Source: an uncultured Dehalococcoidia bacterium
Lineage (GTDB): Bacteria > Chloroflexota > Dehalococcoidia > Lucifugimonadales > Lucifugimonadaceae
Assembly (NCBI GenBank): GCA_913052475.1
Contig: CAJXEJ010000020.1
Coordinates: forward strand, 1 to 39,550
DNA: 39,550 nt
Direction: 5' to 3'
Below, one piece after another: positions 16,168 to 23,070 of this stretch. Position 1 is the stretch's first letter, and each line of letters opens with the position of its first letter. A program made the translations under genes and the position numbers. The notes beneath the pieces are model-generated. The model was not told the origin of the DNA. It ran no database searches and saw only the letters and a list, made by a program, of their open reading frames with translations.

Positions 16168-16983
16168 ATGGACTCGAATCCAATAAAAGACAAGCTAATC
16201 CGGGGCGAAGCGTCAGTCGGCACATGGTCGACTACCGGTGATCCTTCGGTAATCGAAATACTCGCACACATGTCTGACCTCGACTGGATCACGGTCGACT
16301 TCGAGCACAACGCTATCGATGTCTCTACCGCAGTCAACTGCCTGCGAGCGGCTCAAGGAAGCGGCAAGGTGATGTTCGCCCGTGTTCCATACGTCGACAA
16401 AGTTTGGATCAAGCGCATTCTCGATATTGGCTTCATGGGGATCGTGGTCCCCGACGTTAAAAACGCCGAACAAGCGGCCGAGGCGGTAAGGGCAGCCAAG
16501 TACGCCCCCGAAGGACTGCGCGGTATCGGTAGCGCACGCGGGCAGATCGCCTACGGTCCAGACTTTTACCAAAAGGCGAACGACATGACGATGGTCGTGA
16601 TCATGATCGAAGATCCGGTTGCGGTCGATCAAATCAACGAAATCATGGCGGTCGAGGGTGTCGATGTCTGTTTCGTCGGTCCAAACGATCTCGCGCAAAC
16701 CCTCGGGGTCCCGATCGGACTGGATAACAAGCATCCCGATCACATCGCTGCGGTGCAGAAAGTTGTCGATGCGGGTAAACGCAACGGTATCGCAACGGGC
16801 GCTCACACTGCATCCGGTGAGGAAGCGTCACGCCGCATCAAGCAGGGCATGCAGTGGTTTCCGATTAGTTCAGACGCAGGAATGCTCAGATTCGGCGTTG
16901 ATGGACAGCTAGCTGCCATGGAAGAAGGACTTAAAAACGACGCCACCGACGATAACTCCGAGGACGGCGGGACGTTTTACTAA
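16168..16983 (+). CDS. HpcH/HpaI-family class II aldolase
   Basis: 271 residues of the phosphoenolpyruvate/pyruvate-binding barrel family that cleaves 2-keto-3-deoxy or 4-hydroxy-2-oxo acids, with a divalent metal, to pyruvate and an aldehyde. Visible active-site residues: H47 in TVDFEHNAID, R72 in MFARVPY, E148 in VIMIEDP (metal) and D174 in VGPNDLAQTLG (metal). The GIGSARG segment near 120-125 forms the substrate loop. Homologues include 2-keto-3-deoxy-L-rhamnonate and 4-hydroxy-2-oxoheptanedioate aldolases. Next to eda and kdgK it probably handles another sugar acid in the same catabolic programme. The last about 17 residues (acidic, NDATDDNSEDGG) are a disordered tail not usual in the family. 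Confidence 0.87.
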   Translation: MDSNPIKDKLIRGEASVGTWSTTGDPSVIEILAHMSDLDWITVDFEHNAIDVSTAVNCLRAAQGSGKVMFARVPYVDKVWIKRILDIGFMGIVVPDVKNAEQAAEAVRAAKYAPEGLRGIGSARGQIAYGPDFYQKANDMTMVVIMIEDPVAVDQINEIMAVEGVDVCFVGPNDLAQTLGVPIGLDNKHPDHIAAVQKVVDAGKRNGIATGAHTASGEEASRRIKQGMQWFPISSDAGMLRFGVDGQLAAMEEGLKNDATDDNSEDGGTFY

Positions 16984-17101
16984 GACGGGTCGTTGCCAGT
17001 CACGGTTGTTCTGAGCGCTATTTAGAATCACGTCCTATGCGGACCAACTTGAGCGGAAGAGCGCCACTGCCTAAATCGTAAATCGGCTGCAACAAGAAAG
17101 T

Positions 17102-17127
17102 GATACTGAATCAAGTTCAGCATGGCA
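17102..17127 (+). repeat. Isolated third copy of the CCTGAA/TTCAGG palindromic repeat
   Basis: GATACTGAATCAAGTTCAGC continues with ATGGCA. Aligned to the repeat at 4867-4894 it keeps GAT-CTGAA, TTCAG, ATG and CA, with one gap and a different loop. CTGAA and TTCAG can pair. It lies about 50 bases after the 3' end of the peroxiredoxin gene and has no nuclease gene beside it, like a solo repeat. Confidence 0.55.
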
Positions 17128-17178
17128 ATTGGCAGCTAGTAACGACATCAAACATCGGCGCCGAACCACCATCTACAC

Positions 17179-17649
17179 CTACAACCGGTCGATTTCGTGG
17201 AGTAGCTCGATCGCGGCCGGAATCGAATCGGTGTAGACGTTCGACCAGCGGATCATACCCTCGCCATCAACTATGAAAACCGACCGCTTCGAAATTCCGC
17301 GGCTCTCGTTGAACACGTCATACGCTTTCGACACCTCACCATGCGGCCAAAAATCGCTAGCAATCGGAAACGGAACACCGCACTCACCCTTGTATTCACC
17401 CAGACTCTCAGCCCACGCCTTCTGAACAGCTACTTGATCGCAGCTGATCTCGATAACTTCGGTGTTTCGAGTTTGGAATTCATCGTAGTTTGCGCGGAAC
17501 CCGCGCACCTGATTCTGTCAGCCACCGGTGAAGCTTGCAGGATGAAAGGCAATCACGACCTTTTTACCGCGTAGGTCGGAAAGTATTACAGTGCCGGAGT
17601 GTGAACTAAGTGCGAAATCTGGTGCCTGGGCGCCGGTTCTAAGTGCCAT
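17179..17649 (-). CDS. AhpE-like peroxiredoxin with in-frame TGA (predicted selenocysteine U44)
   Basis: Read through one TGA, the reverse strand from the ATG at 17649 encodes 156 residues closely resembling mycobacterial AhpE (153 residues). The N-terminus is GAQAPDFALSSHSG, then VVIAFHPASFTGG-U-QNQVRGF, then PFPIASDFWPHGEVSKAYDV and FNESRGISKRSVFIVDGEG. AhpE has FTGIC at the same place, with C45 the peroxidatic cysteine; here codon 44 (17520-17518) is TGA instead of TGC or TGT. Everything before and after is in one frame with no other defect, and a hairpin that fits a bacterial SECIS element follows directly. The Thr three residues before U44 (T41) and the DFWPHG segment are kept. The most economical reading is a selenocysteine peroxiredoxin reducing peroxides in the cytoplasm. 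An inactivated gene is the alternative. Standard callers will report only 109 residues from 17508. Confidence 0.85.
17491..17507 (-). promoter_or_regulatory. Candidate bacterial SECIS element
   Basis: In the mRNA, ten bases after the UGA, UGCGCGG pairs perfectly with CCGCGCA around a GUU loop. The apical loop lies 17 bases after the UGA and starts with G. This meets the published bSECIS rules (loop 16-37 nt after UGA, loop of 3-14 nt, G among its first two bases). The hairpin lies within the coding region, as bacterial elements do. Confidence 0.75.
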
Positions 17650-17707
17650 GTGAAGTTACTGCTCCATTGAGAAGATCGAATGCCGATTGGGCTTGCAACC
17701 CGCAATA

Positions 17708-18562
17708 CTACAAGCAATCCCAGTTCCAAATACGCATTGCGTTCAGACCAAGGTATTTATCACGCTCATTTGAACTCAGCCAATCGAAGCCTTCTTGGGC
17801 GAGTTTGAGTTCGTTTTTCAGTGAAATCCAGCCGTACTCGATCCTGTGATATCCGGGGTAGCCAGTACCCCACATAACGCGGTCGATCCCAAAAGTATCA
17901 ATCGCCATTTTGATCACATCGTGCATGTCGGCGAAAGGATGCTCGTCGCTCTCTGATCGATTGTGAATATCGGAGATTTTCATGTGAATGTTGTCGTGAT
18001 TCGCGAGCGCGAGTACCGGCTTATATTCATCCCAATCGGGAGCCATATTTGGCTCCGGGTACATCATGTGATCGATCAGCCAAATGATACCCGCGTATTT
18101 TTTAGCAACGTAGTCGAGTTGATGCGCATGCTCAGGTCGGTTGTGGATTTGAACGATACCTGCCCGCTGCTCGATTGCTTTGAACATGGCATCGTTCTCA
18201 GGACGCTTCAAAATATCGACTTCCGAGTAATATTGCGGATGAAAGCGAAATCCCTGCATCTCGCGCTCGTCCATCCAGTAGACAGCTTGCTCAGCGTTTT
18301 GATCGTCCATCGGATCGACCAAGCCCATCGAAACGAATCGATCCGGATACTTGATCGCCGATGCCGCGATGTACTCGTTGTCCCAAGTCGAAAACGATGT
18401 CTGCACAAGAACCGTCTTATCGACGCCATTCGCATCCATATCGGCAAGTTGCAGTTCGGCGTTACCGTGCGCCGTGGGCTTAGAAGTGAAACTGGGCGCA
18501 CTCGGCCCAATGGGCGCGATCGGTGGCATCTCCCATATATGAACGTGGGTATCAACAATCAT
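17708..18562 (-). CDS. Amidohydrolase-2 family (TIM-barrel metal-dependent hydrolase)
   Basis: 284 residues from the ATG at 18562, chosen because family members begin MIVDTHVHIW; the frame is open 11 codons further. The family (ACMSD / 4-oxalomesaconate hydratase / 2-pyrone-4,6-dicarboxylate lactonase relatives) binds one metal through HxH, here H6 and H8. Other motifs are GFRFHPQYY, VQIHNRPEH (a ligand His) and WLIDHMMYPE. The usual Asp of GTDYPG / GSDFPH near the C-terminus is Gly here (WGTGYPGYH), one base away from Asp, which may weaken or abolish hydrolysis. The gene lies 58 bases upstream of the peroxiredoxin on the same strand and may share its transcript. Substrate unknown; lactone hydrolysis or decarboxylation are options. 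Confidence 0.82.
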   Translation of the reverse strand: MIVDTHVHIWEMPPIAPIGPSAPSFTSKPTAHGNAELQLADMDANGVDKTVLVQTSFSTWDNEYIAASAIKYPDRFVSMGLVDPMDDQNAEQAVYWMDEREMQGFRFHPQYYSEVDILKRPENDAMFKAIEQRAGIVQIHNRPEHAHQLDYVAKKYAGIIWLIDHMMYPEPNMAPDWDEYKPVLALANHDNIHMKISDIHNRSESDEHPFADMHDVIKMAIDTFGIDRVMWGTGYPGYHRIEYGWISLKNELKLAQEGFDWLSSNERDKYLGLNAMRIWNWDCL

Positions 18563-18692
18563 TAGGCACGAAAACTCCCGAAAACCAGCGAACAATAAGT
18601 GTTAGGAAATTCGAGCCCGCTTACCCCTCGCCGCGTACTCCGTAGTAGGAATCTCACGCGAAATCGGTTAGAAACGCCGAGTGTTCGATAAG

Positions 18693-18917
18693 TTACTTGC
18701 GAGCCCTGTCGATTAGCGCTCTTGATAGGAACAAAAGCATTGACAGTGAACCGAGTACGAGCAATCCGAAGCCGAACCCGGCTTTCACGCCCGACCCACT
18801 CGTCGTGTAGGCATGAACCGGCTCCTCCGTCGAAGCGTGCACTGTCGCTGACGCTCCAGCGACCGATGCGACGACGATCAAGGCGATAACGATTTGTTTA
18901 TACGTGTATTTAGCCAT
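18693..18917 (-). CDS. Small exported or membrane-anchored protein
   Basis: 74 residues from the ATG at 18917; an ATG five codons upstream is also possible. MAKYTYKQ is followed by the hydrophobic IVIALIVVASVAGASATVHA, a good signal peptide with a likely cleavage after VHA. A short polar segment (STEEPVHAYTTSGSG) follows, then a second hydrophobic helix (FGFGLLVLGSLSMLLFLS) and a basic end ALIDRARK. If the signal peptide is cleaved, the protein would be anchored by its C-terminal helix. I recognise no family. It lies directly against the broken end of gcvPA, where the lost part of the glycine cleavage operon would have been. Confidence 0.6.
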   Translation of the reverse strand: MAKYTYKQIVIALIVVASVAGASATVHASTEEPVHAYTTSGSGVKAGFGFGLLVLGSLSMLLFLSRALIDRARK

Positions 18918-18947
18918 AGCAACATTATGCACGACGCTGTCAAGGTG

Positions 18948-19453
18948 CTATTTCATCGCTATTTGCCCAAGTGTTACGGATTTCCAGGGGCCGGTCGGCC
19001 CGTCGCATATTCCAGCATTCGCAACTTCCATACCGGTCAGTTGCGAACAACCGTCTGGAACTCGAAGCCAACTTGAAGCGTACCCTGCGCAGCTTCGGAC
19101 TGTTATGAGGGGTAGGCAGTAACGAACTCGCCACGCTGAAGCATAGACCGGACCGTCGAGGGGATGTAGTGGTTGTACGCGCCTGCTCTCAACAATGGAA
19201 TAAATCCGCTCGAAGACGACGCGTTTTCAGCAACCATCGATCCGAACTCACCTGCCAGTTCCTGCTCGGAAAGGCCGGTTGTAAGGTTCAGGTGCGGGTA
19301 ACGGTGTTCAGCGAGAATATCGCCGAGAAGGCCATCGAGAGAATCGACACCGGTCACACTGAGCATTTCTTTTCGCTCGGAGTCAGTTGTTGGGATGTAC
19401 GGATGGTTGGCCAGAGTCTTAGGAGTATTTCCGGAGGAAGCTTGTGAAGCCAT
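18948..19453 (-). pseudogene. gcvPA: 5' remnant of glycine dehydrogenase subunit 1
   Basis: Starts at an ATG 12 bases after gcvH. It encodes HPYIPTTDSERKEMLSVTG, GLSEQELAGEF and LLRAGAYNHYIPSTV, all from the N-terminus of glycine decarboxylase P-protein alpha subunit. It then meets a TAA at 19105-19103, where the family has the Tyr of TPYQ. Homology continues past the stop (QSEAAQGTLQVGFEFQTVV) and, after a frameshift, with LTGMEVANAGICDGPTGPW until a TAG at 18950. About 160 of some 450 residues remain and the catalytic PLP region is missing; gcvPB is absent. P-protein cannot be made from this locus. Confidence 0.85.
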
Positions 19454-19465
19454 ATGAAGTGGGCG

Positions 19466-19840
19466 TTACTCCAATGTTGCCTGATAGCTGGCTGCGTCCA
19501 TCAACTCGTCGAGCTGCGCGGTATCCGAGAGTTCGACCTTGATCAGCCAGCCGACACCATAGGGCTCGGCATTGACCGACTCAGGATTGTCGACGGCTTT
19601 GGAATTGACCTCGATGATCTTGCCTCCAACCGGTGAAAACAGATCGCTTACCGCTTTCACCGACTCGATTTCACCGAACTTCGCGTGCTGTATAACGTCG
19701 GTACCAGCTTCCGGAAGATCAACGAACACGACATCACCGAGGGATTCTTGTGCAAACATGGTCACGCCCACTTCAGCGACTTTCCCGTTCATCCGCACCC
19801 ATGTGTGTGTTTTTGAATATTGGAGATCGCCCGGATACAT
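19466..19840 (-). CDS. gcvH: Glycine cleavage system H protein
   Basis: 124 residues, full length and uninterrupted. The lipoyl domain has the attachment lysine K62 in GEIESVKAVSDLFSPV, with the hammerhead features HTWVRMNGKVAEVGVT at the start and PYGVGWLIKVEL near the end. GcvH carries aminomethyl groups on lipoate between P and T proteins. Its partners on both sides, gcvT upstream and gcvPA downstream, are fragments, so either other copies exist in the genome or GcvH is kept for another job such as lipoate transfer to 2-oxoacid dehydrogenases. GGAA lies twelve bases before the ATG. Operon order gcvT-gcvH-gcvPA on the reverse strand is the classic one. Confidence 0.93.
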   Translation of the reverse strand: MYPGDLQYSKTHTWVRMNGKVAEVGVTMFAQESLGDVVFVDLPEAGTDVIQHAKFGEIESVKAVSDLFSPVGGKIIEVNSKAVDNPESVNAEPYGVGWLIKVELSDTAQLDELMDAASYQATLE

Positions 19841-19861
19841 CGGTAGTTCACGTTCCTTCAG

Positions 19862-20044
19862 CTAGACCTGCCTGATGGCTCGCACGGCCGCAACTTCAGC
19901 GATGATTCCGTCGGAGTATTGCACCGGCATGTCCCAACCACCAAACTGCACCAGCTTGGCGATCGAATCGACATGGACGGAGTGGAGTGCTGTTTCCTTG
20001 AGCGCCTGACATTCCGACTGGGTCTGAGATACGTCGCTCAACAT
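19862..20044 (-). pseudogene. gcvT: 5' remnant of glycine cleavage T protein
   Basis: 60 codons. [20 protein letters not shown] then [21 protein letters not shown] is the unmistakable start of aminomethyltransferase (canonical LxxxHxxxGAKMVxFGGWxMPVxYxxxIxEHxAVR). After AVR the sequence changes to AIRQV and a stop, 21 bases before gcvH. More than 300 codons, including the folate-binding domain, have been lost by what looks like a clean deletion. The gene cannot produce T protein. Confidence 0.85.
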
Positions 20045-20291
20045 CTACTCTTGGTAAAACATTCACGCCAAGGTCGAAGCCGCAATTTCTCAGTGCAACT
20101 CGCCTGATGACCGATTCGTCACACTCAATCGTAACCCGAATCAGACCAGATTGCCGAGCAATTCTTCGATGACAGAATCCACCTCGGGCAAACCCTTCTC
20201 GATAGACCATCCTGATCCCTCGCTTCGATGACTTCGTTCGGGAAATCCACTGAGGACTATCGGAAGTGACCACTCCCACTCTTCACACCGC
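20045..20291. other. Gene-free stretch between midA-like gene and gcvT remnant
   Basis: The reverse strand has short open pieces in several frames (for example one containing RVTIECDESVIRRVALRNCG) that look like decayed coding sequence, but I cannot assign a family and no single frame is long. Confidence 0.3.
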
Positions 20292-21584
20292 CTACGGCTT
20301 GTCGCCGAACAACTCGTCCCAGGTCGGCATCGTCCCCGACTGATCCTGCGAGAACGGATTACTCGCTCGAAGCAGCCGCGCATGCTCGACTGAAGCCCCA
20401 TCCAGTGTCGGCGCACTGTGCTCGGCGGTAAGCGGCGACCCGCCAACGATGCCGGTAATCGCCTGCGAACGCCCTCCGTCACTTTCGACCCCTCTCGAAT
20501 GCGCCGCAACCTTGAAGCGACCAAGTCCACCGGGATCGATCAAAGAGCCAATCCCGGCGAGATCCTCCTGCGACTCACTTCTCGAGAGCTGACCGTTCAT
20601 CGTTCGCGCACCGATATCGCTCAGGAAACCGCCGATACCGATGTTCGTCAAGAACTGCCGCTGTGCCACGTATGAACGTTTGCCAATGCGCTCGAATCCG
20701 TTGACCAGCAGCATATGATCGACAGTGGTGAAGTCGACGTGCGCTGTAATGTCCTGTCTGCCGATGCGGGCAAGAGCGTTCTGGCTAAGCGTGTGCTGGT
20801 AGTAGCAACGTAGGGAGCCACCGAGCCGGGCAGGTGTGTAAAGCTCAGGGCGCTCATAGCCGTAATCAATCGTGATCACATATCCACGCTCAAGCGTCGC
20901 CGAAACGGAATCAGCCCAGTTCCTGAGTCTGAGATTCGCCTCACCGCGGTATCCCTCGGGTAGCGATCCGAGAAACGGCTCGACTCGGGCGGAGATTTCC
21001 GGGTCGCTCACATCGTTAATTACTTCGACAAACTTACCGCCCTGATGGTCAACGTAGATTTCTCGGACTTCACCCGCCTGGACGATGAATCGATTCACGG
21101 GCATTGCATCGAGCAGTTCGTTCGAGATCACACAACCCTTAACGCCGAGCGGCAGTAACGAAAGTTGACCGATCACGGTCGATTCGGCAGGCGGAACGAG
21201 GTCGGTCGCGATGTACGAGATAACCTCGCGTATCGCGGGCAACTCTCGCTCGATGTATTCGTAAACATCCGAACCAAGCACACCATCGCCTGCGCCCATT
21301 TCGACAACGGTGAATTCGTCGGGCGATCCCAGGTTCCGCCACATCTCGTCGAGCTGTAGTGCCAGCAAAGCGCCAAAAGCAGGGTGACTTGAAGGACTCG
21401 TGAAATAGTCACCGTCTGTCCCTACAGGAGTTGAGCCAATTTGGCGACGGCGGCTCGGATAGTAGCCGTGCCGATCGTCGTACAACGCGGCGTCCATAAA
21501 CGCCTCGAACGTGATCGGTCCATGCTCATCGATGCGGTCGATCAGCCGTTGTTCAAGATCGCTATGTGACATTGTCTCGGTCAT
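20292..21584 (-). CDS. MidA-family SAM-dependent methyltransferase (NDUFAF7-like)
   Basis: 430 residues. The N-terminus ITFEAFMDAALYDDRHGYY, then GDYFTSPSSHPAFGALLALQ, is the signature of the DUF185 / MidA family. SAM motif I is VVEMGAGDGVLGSDVYEY. CVISNELLDAMPVNRF is the family's motif IV-like segment, and YVITIDYGYERPELY with GSLRCYYQHTLSQNALARIG follow. The eukaryotic member NDUFAF7 dimethylates an arginine of a complex I subunit; bacterial targets are largely unknown. The last about 80 residues (rich in S, G, P, Q) extend beyond the conserved domain and look disordered. The start is the first of two close Met codons. Confidence 0.87.
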   Translation of the reverse strand: MTETMSHSDLEQRLIDRIDEHGPITFEAFMDAALYDDRHGYYPSRRRQIGSTPVGTDGDYFTSPSSHPAFGALLALQLDEMWRNLGSPDEFTVVEMGAGDGVLGSDVYEYIERELPAIREVISYIATDLVPPAESTVIGQLSLLPLGVKGCVISNELLDAMPVNRFIVQAGEVREIYVDHQGGKFVEVINDVSDPEISARVEPFLGSLPEGYRGEANLRLRNWADSVSATLERGYVITIDYGYERPELYTPARLGGSLRCYYQHTLSQNALARIGRQDITAHVDFTTVDHMLLVNGFERIGKRSYVAQRQFLTNIGIGGFLSDIGARTMNGQLSRSESQEDLAGIGSLIDPGGLGRFKVAAHSRGVESDGGRSQAITGIVGGSPLTAEHSAPTLDGASVEHARLLRASNPFSQDQSGTMPTWDELFGDKP

Positions 21585-21708
21585 ACGGGGAACGATACCA
21601 GCGCGCCAGCACTCTGGGAGCCAACCTGTTCTCCAGCGGACCGGGGGAGTTAGAAGGAGAGAATTGCGACGCGGAACCGAGTGATCATGTCACGAGCGCG
21701 ACCAACGC

Positions 21709-22845
21709 CTAGCGATCACCGATCGGGACGTACTCGAGCTCACGACCACCTGTGTACTGCAGAAGCGGTCGGATCAGGATGTTGTGCTTGAACTGCTCGA
21801 CGACCTGAATCGTCCAGCCAGGAATTCGGCCGACCGCGAATATCGGAACAAACAGGTCCTGCGGAACGCCATTCAGGTAGTAGATAACCCCGGCAAAGAA
21901 GTCGACGTTCACGTGGATGCCACGTCGGGCGTACGGCTTCATGGCGTCGACCACAGCTTCGAGGATCTGGTACCACTCGGGCTGGCCCATCTCTTCACTG
22001 AGGTTCTTTACACCTTTACGAAGATGCCCGGCTCGTGGGTCTTCGGCTTTGTAAACCCGGTGACCGAATCCCATGACGCGTTCACGGTTAGAAAGAAGAT
22101 TTTGAACGTAGTTGGCGGCGTTATCGGCTGTGCCGATCTCTTTCGCCATCTGCATCACGTTCTCAGCGGCTCCGCCGTGGGAAGGACCCGATAGCGCTGC
22201 GATTCCGGCGGTAATTGCTCCGTGAATGTCGGCGGCGGTGCCTGCAACGACACGTGCGGTAAATGCTGATGCGTTCGATCCGTGGTCGGCATGGAGGACG
22301 AAATCTTTATCCATCAATCTCATTGCCTCTACACTCGGCTCGTCGCCTTTGAGCATGTAGAGGAAGTTACCGGCGTGGTTGAGCGTCGAGCTCGGTTTGA
22401 TCGGATCTTTGCCCTGACGAATATTGTGGTGCGCCATTACGATCGACGGCACCTGCGACGTCAGTCGGTTGCCCTTGCGGATCGTGGCTTCAGCTGAATT
22501 ATCGTTACGATCTTCATCGAATGATGCGAGTGCTGAAACTGCAGTCCGGAGTGCGTCCATCGGGTGAGAGTCTTTGACGAGCTCAATGACATCGAAGATC
22601 TGCTCGGGAAGCTCACGAGCAGCCTTTAGCTCGGCGTCAAACTCGTCTAGCTCGGCCTGAGTCGGAAGCTTACCTTGAATGAGCAGGTAGCCGGTCTCTT
22701 CGAACGTCGAGTGCTCAGCGAGATCATTGATGTTGTAACCCCTGTATTCGAGGACACCCTCTTTACCGTCGATGAAGGTGGTAGCACTCCGATCGAAATA
22801 AACGCCGGTCAGCCCTCGATGGACTGTGATGTCTTCTGATGTCAT
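21709..22845 (-). CDS. gltA: Citrate synthase
   Basis: 378 residues, the compact citrate synthase / 2-methylcitrate synthase form of Gram-positive type. It condenses acetyl-CoA and oxaloacetate in the TCA cycle. The catalytic triad is complete: H223 in GPSHGGAAE, H262 in MGFGHRVYK and D315 in HVNVDFFAG. The N-terminal EYRGYNINDLAEHSTFEE and the LNHAGNFLYML segment are typical of this form. It lies downstream of thrS on the same strand, separated by 225 bases that include a strong hairpin at 22991-23025, so it probably has its own promoter. Discrimination from methylcitrate synthase is not possible by eye; no prp genes are nearby. Confidence 0.93.
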   Translation of the reverse strand: MTSEDITVHRGLTGVYFDRSATTFIDGKEGVLEYRGYNINDLAEHSTFEETGYLLIQGKLPTQAELDEFDAELKAARELPEQIFDVIELVKDSHPMDALRTAVSALASFDEDRNDNSAEATIRKGNRLTSQVPSIVMAHHNIRQGKDPIKPSSTLNHAGNFLYMLKGDEPSVEAMRLMDKDFVLHADHGSNASAFTARVVAGTAADIHGAITAGIAALSGPSHGGAAENVMQMAKEIGTADNAANYVQNLLSNRERVMGFGHRVYKAEDPRAGHLRKGVKNLSEEMGQPEWYQILEAVVDAMKPYARRGIHVNVDFFAGVIYYLNGVPQDLFVPIFAVGRIPGWTIQVVEQFKHNILIRPLLQYTGGRELEYVPIGDR

Positions 22846-22990
22846 GTGGGGTTACTGATCCATCGCAGCGTCAGCGAAGGCGTCGCGCTCTGCAAAATAA
22901 TGCTCGATAAAAAGTGCGAAGGTACGGTTCCAGCAGCATCATTCCATATGGTGCGCAGGACGCGTAACTAGCGATTCGAGGCTACACCGC

Positions 22991-23025
22991 AAGCAATAGA
23001 CCGTCAAATTGACGTCCTATTGCTT
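22991..23025. terminator. Strong hairpin between thrS and citrate synthase genes
   Basis: AAGCAATAG and CTATTGCTT form the outer stem, CGTCA and TGACG the inner one, with a two-base internal mismatch. The T-run (TTTTTG) is on the + strand, whereas both neighbours are on the reverse strand. As a hairpin it can still stop thrS transcripts that read on, but the U-tract polarity is opposite to expectation. Confidence 0.6.
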
Positions 23026-23070
23026 TTTGTTAGGTTTTTATGAGGTATTTCTTCGCCTCAAATCACCCGA

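Noticed and set aside
22991-23025. Hairpin as a normal thrS terminator
   Set aside because: Kept as a hairpin, but the T-run is on the wrong strand for thrS, so a standard intrinsic terminator in that direction is not claimed.
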